DNA of 8,835 nucleotides from Chitinophagales bacterium. Its GTDB lineage: Bacteria > Bacteroidota > Bacteroidia > Chitinophagales > Chitinophagaceae. The stretch lies in NCBI GenBank assembly GCA_015654495.1, contig JAATGW010000168.1:1-8835 (forward strand), given 5' to 3'. Positions within the stretch are counted from its first letter, which is position 1, and every line of letters starts with the position of its first letter. A program made the translations under genes and the position numbers. The notes beneath the pieces are model-generated. The model saw only the letters and a program-made list of their open reading frames with translations, was not told the origin of the DNA and did not search any database. Positions 4,729 through 8,835 of this stretch are shown in pieces.

Positions 4729-5133
4729 ATGGCAAAAGCACAGGCAGGCGGCGCAAAAGCAGCTGCGAAAAAAAGGGTTGTAAAAGTGGACAGTTTCGGT
4801 GATGCTCATATCACTGCCAGTTTCAACAACATCATCGTTAGTCTTACCAACAAATCAGGCCAGGTAGTTTCATGGAGCAGCGCCGGTAAAATGGGTTTCC
4901 GCGGTTCCAAAAAGAATACACCGTATGCTGCCCAGATGGCCGCACAGGATGCTGCGAAAGTAGCGATCGAAGCAGGTATGAAAAGGGTTGATGTTTATGT
5001 AAAAGGTCCGGGCTCTGGTCGCGAAGGTGCAATCCGCGCTTTGGCAAATTCAGGAATCGAAGTAGTAATGATCAAAGATGTTACTCCGCTTCCACACAAC
5101 GGCTGCCGTCCGCCTAAAAAGCGTCGTGTATAA
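4729..5133 (+). CDS. rpsK: 30S ribosomal protein S11
   Basis: 134 residues. An Ala/Lys-rich N-terminal extension (1-16) precedes the S11 core, which shows HITASFNNIIVSLTNKSGQV (27-46), WSSAGKMGFRGSKKNTPYAAQ (49-69) and the C-terminal signature VTPLPHNGCRPPKKRRV (118-134). S11 lies on the platform of the small subunit beside S7 near the E site and the mRNA exit. The start at 4729 is the first ATG and gives a tail length common in this phylum. It is placed between rpsM and rpsD as expected. Confidence 0.97.
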   Translation: MAKAQAGGAKAAAKKRVVKVDSFGDAHITASFNNIIVSLTNKSGQVVSWSSAGKMGFRGSKKNTPYAAQMAAQDAAKVAIEAGMKRVDVYVKGPGSGREGAIRALANSGIEVVMIKDVTPLPHNGCRPPKKRRV

Positions 5134-5168
5134 ACAGCAATTCAGACAATTATATTCATAACAGGTCT

Positions 5169-5200
5169 GCGATTCAGTTTTATGATTTTTTCATAATCGC
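5169..5200 (+). other. Two-part hairpin in the rpsD leader
   Basis: GCGAT (5169-5173) pairs with ATCGC (5196-5200), and inside it TATGA (5181-5185) pairs with TCATA (5191-5195) around a TTTTT loop; seven bases bulge on the 5' side. It ends 30 bp before rpsD. S4 is an autogenous repressor in E. coli, but no resemblance to that pseudoknot can be claimed. Confidence 0.4.
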
Positions 5201-5230
5201 CGATCATTTTTAAAAAATCAAAGAGCAATC

Positions 5231-5836
5231 ATGGCACGTTATACAGGTCCCAAAACAAGAATCTCCCGTAAGTTCGGAGAGCCGATTTTAGGAAACGGCA
5301 AATGGCTTACAAAAACCAGCTTTCCTCCGGGTCAGCATGGCCCTTCACGCAAACGCAAAGCTCCGGGTGAATATGCTATCCAGCTTCGCGAAAAACAAAA
5401 AGCAAAATACACCTATGGTGTACTGGAGCGCCAGTTCCGTAATACATTTGATGATGCAGCCCGCATGAAAGGTGTTACAGGTGAAAACCTGATCAAACTT
5501 CTGGAAGCGCGTCTGGACAATACGGTTTTCCGTATGGGTATTGCGCCTTCACGTCCTGCAGCACGCCAGCTCGTTGCTCATAAACACATCACAGTAAATG
5601 GTGACGTGCTGAACGTTCCTTCTTATCGTTTGAAAGCAGGTGATGTAATCGGTCTGAAAGAAAAATCCGCCGGTAATGATTCACTGAAATCAAAAATGAG
5701 AGGCAAGAATCCTAAATTCAGCTGGGTTGATTTTAATGAGACCACATTAACGGGTACATTCATTTCTCTGCCTGAAAGGGAAAGCGTTCCTGAGAATATC
5801 AAGGAACAGCTGATCGTAGAGTTGTACAGCAAATAA
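5231..5836 (+). CDS. rpsD: 30S ribosomal protein S4, zinc-free form
   Basis: 201 residues, typical of S4. The N-terminal domain begins MARYTGPKTRISRKFGEP and includes PPGQHGPSRKRK. The S4 RNA-binding fold spans about 92-146 (ARLDNTVFRMGIAPSRPAAR, then ITVNGDVLNVPSYRLKAGD). The C-terminus carries the acidic-basic ending usual in the family. There is no cysteine at all, so the N-terminal zinc site of some S4 proteins is absent, in parallel with L36. S4 starts 30S assembly by binding 16S rRNA and lines the mRNA entry channel. It is 97 bp after rpsK and 81 bp before rpoA. Confidence 0.97.
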   Translation: MARYTGPKTRISRKFGEPILGNGKWLTKTSFPPGQHGPSRKRKAPGEYAIQLREKQKAKYTYGVLERQFRNTFDDAARMKGVTGENLIKLLEARLDNTVFRMGIAPSRPAARQLVAHKHITVNGDVLNVPSYRLKAGDVIGLKEKSAGNDSLKSKMRGKNPKFSWVDFNETTLTGTFISLPERESVPENIKEQLIVELYSK

Positions 5837-5870
5837 TACACCTGCCATGGCGGGTTATTTATATTCAAAT

Positions 5871-5890
5871 CCCGGAAGATTTTTTCCGGG
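5871..5890 (+). other. Hairpin between rpsD and rpoA
   Basis: Arms CCCGGAA and TTCCGGG enclose a six-base loop (GATTTT). No T tract follows the stem, so termination is doubtful. It shares its length and end bases (CCCGGA-N8-TCCGGG) with 4145-4164. An 8-bp palindrome GCCATGGC lies nearby at 5844-5851. Confidence 0.55.
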
Positions 5891-5917
5891 TCAAACAAGT
5901 AAAACAGAAATTTAAAT

Positions 5918-6916
5918 ATGGCCATTTTAAATTTCCAGAAGCCAGACAAGATCATTCTTCAGAAATCCAATGATTTCGAAGCTCAGTTCGAGTTTCGTCC
6001 TTTGGAGCCTGGTTTCGGGGTAACAATCGGTAATGCATTGCGTAGAGTATTGTTAAGCTCACTCGAAGGATTTGCCATCTCAGGCATCGTTATCGAAGGA
6101 GCTGATCATGAATTTGCTACAATTAAAGGTGTAGTGGAAGATGTAACTGAAATGATCCTGAATCTGAAACAGGTGCGTTTCAAGAAAATCGTTGATCATG
6201 ATGTGCCTACCGAAAAGATCACCCTGAATATCAAAGGCAGATCTGAATTTACCGCTGTCATGATCGGAGAAGCTACAAGCTCTTTCCAGGTTATGAATCC
6301 GGATCTGCTGATCTGCACAATGGACTCAACTGCGAAACTGAATATTGAACTCAATGTTTCAAAAGGTCGCGGTTATGTTCCTGCTGACGAAAATAAAGTG
6401 AAAGATGCGGCCTTTGGTCTCATCGCAATCGACTCTATTTATACTCCCATCAAAAATGTAAAATACGCTATCGAAAATACGCGTGTTGAACAGAGAACAG
6501 ACTACGAAAAGCTGTTGATGGAAGTGAAAACAGATGGCACTATCAATCCTGAAGAAGCAGTTAAGCAAGCTTCAAGGATACTGATTCAGCACCTGATGAT
6601 TATCACTGATGAGAATATCACTTTCGATAATAAAGAAGAAAAGAAGGAAGACCTGGTTGATGAACAAACACTTCAGCTCAGGAAAATTCTGAAAACACCG
6701 CTTGAAGATCTGGATCTGTCAGTAAGAGCATTCAATTGCCTGAAAGCAGCCAAGATCAACAGCCTAAGTGAACTGGTACAGTATGAGCAGGAAGACCTGA
6801 TGAAATTCAGGAATTTTGGTCAGAAATCACTCGCTGAAATTGAGCAGGTGCTTCATGAAAGAGGTTTACATTTTGGAATGGACCTGAGCAAGCTCGGTCT
6901 TGATAAAGAAGAATAA
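5918..6916 (+). CDS. rpoA: RNA polymerase alpha subunit
   Basis: 332 residues, the usual length. The N-terminal domain (about 1-232) drives alpha dimerisation and core assembly and shows FRPLEPGFGVTIGNALRRVLLSS (26-48). An acidic-lysine linker (about 233-255, with NKEEKKEDLVDE) leads to the C-terminal domain (256-332). The residues that contact promoter UP elements in E. coli appear conserved: Arg270, Asn273, Gly301 and Lys303 correspond to Arg265, Asn268, Gly296 and Lys298. Alpha is the target of many activators. It is in the standard place after rpsD. A strong terminator follows directly, separating it from rplQ. Confidence 0.98.
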   Translation: MAILNFQKPDKIILQKSNDFEAQFEFRPLEPGFGVTIGNALRRVLLSSLEGFAISGIVIEGADHEFATIKGVVEDVTEMILNLKQVRFKKIVDHDVPTEKITLNIKGRSEFTAVMIGEATSSFQVMNPDLLICTMDSTAKLNIELNVSKGRGYVPADENKVKDAAFGLIAIDSIYTPIKNVKYAIENTRVEQRTDYEKLLMEVKTDGTINPEEAVKQASRILIQHLMIITDENITFDNKEEKKEDLVDEQTLQLRKILKTPLEDLDLSVRAFNCLKAAKINSLSELVQYEQEDLMKFRNFGQKSLAEIEQVLHERGLHFGMDLSKLGLDKEE

Positions 6917-6924
6917 TACTATTG

Positions 6925-6957
6925 GAACAGTCGTTCGCGCGACTGTTCTTTTTTTTT
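6925..6957 (+). terminator. Strong intrinsic terminator after rpoA
   Basis: Perfect 9-bp arms GAACAGTCG and CGACTGTTC with a six-base loop TTCGCG, followed at once by nine T residues. It begins 9 bp after the rpoA stop. It lies inside what is normally one transcript (rpoA-rplQ), and no clear TAnnTTTG box is present in the remaining 48 bp before rplQ. Confidence 0.92.
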
Positions 6958-7005
6958 AAACACAGGCTGTAATTCCTGACACGGTACAGCTTTAAATCAA
7001 ATGTC

Positions 7006-7524
7006 ATGCGTCACGGAGACAAAAATAACAACCTGAGCCGAACGGCTTCACACCGTAGGGCCTTATTGAGCAATCTCGCTTCACAGCTGATCATGCACAA
7101 GAGGATCGTAACGACTCTCGCAAAAGCAAGAGCATTGCGTACCTATATTGAACCGCTGATCACTAAAACAAAGAAAGCTGATACCAAAGAACAGATCATG
7201 CATCAGCATCGTGTGGTTTTCAGCTACCTGAACGATAAGATTTCAGTAAAAGAACTTTTCACGGTAGTAGCTCCTAAAGTTGCAGGCCGCCCGGGTGGTT
7301 ATACCCGCATCATTAAGCTTGGAACCCGCACTGGTGACAATGCTGAAAGAGCAATGATCGAGCTGGTTGACTTTAACGAGATCTACGGTAAAGGAGTTGC
7401 AGATACTACAGCCGCTGCGGGTAAGAGAACAAGACGTGGTAGCAGTAAGAAAAAAGCTGCCGCCGGTGATGAAACGAAAACCGAAGCGCCTGCTGAACCT
7501 AAAGAAGAAAAATCAGCTGAATAA
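7006..7524 (+). CDS. rplQ: 50S ribosomal protein L17 with charged C-terminal tail
   Basis: 172 residues against about 120-130 in E. coli-type L17. The conserved domain covers about 1-124: MRHGDKNNNLSRTASHRRAL, LASQLIMHKRIVTTLAKARALR, and GRPGGYTRIIKLGTRTGDNAERAMIEL. Residues 125-172 are a low-complexity tail rich in Ala, Lys and Glu (RRGSSKKKAAAG, then EAPAEPKEEKSAE), basic first and acidic later. Long L17 tails are usual in Bacteroidota as far as I recall. L17 sits near the peptide exit tunnel of the large subunit. The start at 7006 gives the family N-terminus; an ATG at 7001 is in another frame. It is flanked by terminators on both sides. Confidence 0.96.
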   Translation: MRHGDKNNNLSRTASHRRALLSNLASQLIMHKRIVTTLAKARALRTYIEPLITKTKKADTKEQIMHQHRVVFSYLNDKISVKELFTVVAPKVAGRPGGYTRIIKLGTRTGDNAERAMIELVDFNEIYGKGVADTTAAAGKRTRRGSSKKKAAAGDETKTEAPAEPKEEKSAE

Positions 7525-7546
7525 ATCATGTTGATAAATATTAGTG

Positions 7547-7578
7547 AAAAGGCAGGGCTTTCTGGTCCTGCCTTTTTT
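7547..7578 (+). terminator. Intrinsic terminator after rplQ
   Basis: Arms AAAAGGCAGG and CCTGCCTTTT around a ten-base loop, with the T tract running to six residues. It lies 22 bp after the rplQ stop and closes the ribosomal block before carA. The A run ahead of the stem would let it work on the opposite strand too. Confidence 0.9.
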
Positions 7579-7610
7579 ATTTTGCAGAAATTTTAAAACC
7601 ACAAGTATTA

Positions 7611-8711
7611 ATGCCCGCACCAATCCAACAACGCGATGCAGTTCTGATCCTTGCAGATGGAAATGAGTTTTATGGAAAAGCCTTCGGAAAAATTGGTACA
7701 ACTTCAGGCGAGATCTGTTTCAATACAGGGATGACGGGATACCAGGAAGTATTTACTGACCCGAGCTATTCCGGACAGGTTCTTATTATGAACAATGTAC
7801 ACACCGGAAACTATGGCGTCAAAAAAGAAGATCGCGAGAGCGAAAGCGTTAAGATTCGCGGCCTGATCGGAAGAAATCTTGAGGAGAAATACAGTCGTTT
7901 TATGGCAGATGATTCTTTGCAGGCATATCTCGAAAAGCAGGGCGTGGTTGCCATCGAAGAAATTGACACCCGTGCACTTGTATCACATATACGCACCAAA
8001 GGAGCAATGAACTGCATTATATCATCAGAAACTACTGATGTTGAAGAACTGAAAGCTAAGCTTGCACAGGTTCCTTCTATGGATGGTCTTGAACTTGCTT
8101 CCGAAGTTTCTACAAAAGAAGTTTACCACCTCGGAAATCCTGATTCGCCCATACGCGTTGCCGTTATGGACTATGGCGTAAAAAGAAATATTATTCAGTG
8201 CCTAGCAGACCGTGGTGCATATGTTCGTGTACATCCGGCAAAAACCAATACAAAGGAATTGCTTGAATTCGAGCCGAGTGGATTTTTTATCAGCAATGGC
8301 CCTGGCGATCCCGCAGCAATGCCTTACGCAGTTGAAACTGTGAAGGATTTATTGAAAACAAATAAACCACTTTTCGGCATTTGCCTTGGTCATCAGTTAC
8401 TGGCATTAGCTAATGATATACCAACCTTCAAAATGCATCATGGTCACCGGGGTTTGAATCACCCGGTGAAAAATATTATTACAGGTTATTGTGAAATCAC
8501 AACACAGAACCATGGCTTTGGCGTTGATCCGGAAGCAGTAAGAAAATCTGCCGAAGTAGAGATCACGCATGTTAACCTCAACGATGATTCAATTGAAGGA
8601 ATCAGAATAAAAAACAAACCGGCATTTTCAGTTCAGTACCATCCCGAAAGTACGCCCGGGCCACATGATAGCCGGTATTTATTTGATCAGTTCATTGACA
8701 TGATGAAATAA
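7611..8711 (+). CDS. carA: Carbamoyl-phosphate synthase small (glutamine amidotransferase) subunit
   Basis: 366 residues, close to the usual 360-380. CarA hydrolyses glutamine and passes ammonia to CarB, which makes carbamoyl phosphate for pyrimidine and arginine synthesis in the cytosol. The N-terminal CarA domain (about 1-150) includes GEICFNTGMTGYQEVFTDPS (33-52). The class I glutamine amidotransferase domain (about 180-366) has ISNGPGDP (227-234), the nucleophile Cys258 in FGICLGHQ, and His344 and Glu346 in QYHPES completing the triad. carB is not in the window. It follows the rplQ terminator, so it needs its own promoter, but only a weak TATTTTG at 7578-7584 is visible. aroQ begins 2 bp after its stop, so the two are probably co-transcribed. 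Confidence 0.97.
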   Translation: MPAPIQQRDAVLILADGNEFYGKAFGKIGTTSGEICFNTGMTGYQEVFTDPSYSGQVLIMNNVHTGNYGVKKEDRESESVKIRGLIGRNLEEKYSRFMADDSLQAYLEKQGVVAIEEIDTRALVSHIRTKGAMNCIISSETTDVEELKAKLAQVPSMDGLELASEVSTKEVYHLGNPDSPIRVAVMDYGVKRNIIQCLADRGAYVRVHPAKTNTKELLEFEPSGFFISNGPGDPAAMPYAVETVKDLLKTNKPLFGICLGHQLLALANDIPTFKMHHGHRGLNHPVKNIITGYCEITTQNHGFGVDPEAVRKSAEVEITHVNLNDDSIEGIRIKNKPAFSVQYHPESTPGPHDSRYLFDQFIDMMK

Positions 8712-8713
8712 TT

Positions 8714-8835
8714 ATGGCATCAATTACAATTATAAACGGACCAAATCTTAATCTCCTTGGTAAAAGAGAGCCTGAGGTTTACGGGCATACCGGATTTGAA
8801 GATTATCTGCAGCAGCTGCAAACAATTTTCCTCGA
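8714..8835 (+). CDS. aroQ: Type II 3-dehydroquinate dehydratase (partial, 3' end off the window)
   Basis: Only the first 40 codons are inside the window, with no stop. The signature NGPNLNLLGKREPEVYG (8-24) is that of type II dehydroquinases. Asn11, Arg18 and Tyr23 match catalytic-site residues of the family, Tyr23 being the base. The enzyme converts 3-dehydroquinate to 3-dehydroshikimate in the shikimate pathway as a cytosolic dodecamer. The ATG is 2 bp after the carA stop, indicating co-transcription and probably coupled translation. The full protein should be about 140-150 residues. Confidence 0.93.
   Translation, partial: MASITIINGPNLNLLGKREPEVYGHTGFEDYLQQLQTIFL

Noticed and set aside
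5134..5230. E. coli-type S4 autoregulatory pseudoknot before rpsD
   Set aside because: A bulged hairpin exists, but nothing in its sequence or layout matches the known S4 target, which in E. coli precedes rpsM.
5623..5955. Minus-strand open frame across the rpsD end and rpoA start
   Set aside because: It is antisense to two ribosomal-block genes with unmistakable products, and includes the intergenic hairpin.

Overview
The window looks like a chromosomal segment of a Bacteroidota bacterium, possibly near the Chitinophagales/Sphingobacteriales. The evidence is: several promoter-like boxes of the phylum's TAnnTTTG (-7) type; A-rich leaders without obvious Shine-Dalgarno sequences; cysteine-poor, zinc-free forms of ribosomal proteins L36 and S4; an L17 with a long charged tail; and an AraC regulator carrying a metal-binding-type N-terminus, an arrangement I associate with this phylum. 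The order or family cannot be fixed from the sequence alone.

Left part (1-1289, minus strand): a probable metal-responsive pair. An AraC-type regulator whose N-terminus is a heavy-metal-associated (HMA-like) CxxC domain lies upstream of a membrane protein that also starts with an HMA-like CxxC domain and continues into a four-helix MauE/DoxX-like membrane region. The membrane gene runs off the left edge. Each gene has its own candidate -7 box. Divergently on the plus strand (1451-2608) is a short-clade homogentisate 1,2-dioxygenase (tyrosine/phenylalanine catabolism), with no other pathway gene in view.

Middle (2609-3716): a gene-poor stretch. A roughly 500-bp spacer is bounded by two degenerate heptanucleotide repeat arrays in opposite orientation (AGTCGGG on the left, its reverse complement GACTCCC on the right), with further imperfect inverted repeats inside. 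Then come a 132-aa uncharacterised protein and a 212-bp leader region with two good -7 boxes and an 11-bp perfect inverted repeat.

Right part (3717-8835, plus strand): the alpha-operon end of the ribosomal protein cluster, infA-rpmJ-rpsM-rpsK-rpsD-rpoA-rplQ, followed by carA and the start of aroQ. The gene order is conventional, but secY/map, which I would expect before infA, are absent, and most genes are separated by 80-136 bp. Nearly every gap contains a hairpin. Strong intrinsic terminators follow rpoA and rplQ, and a weaker one follows rpsM, so this is probably several attenuated or independently started units. A second, unrelated heptanucleotide array (GAAGTnn) begins directly at the rpmJ stop codon.

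The strongest leads are the heptanucleotide arrays adjoining stop codons and the HMA-AraC/HMA-membrane pair. Nothing here amounts to a clearly new defence or mobile system: there is no CRISPR, transposase, integrase, tRNA or rRNA in the window.
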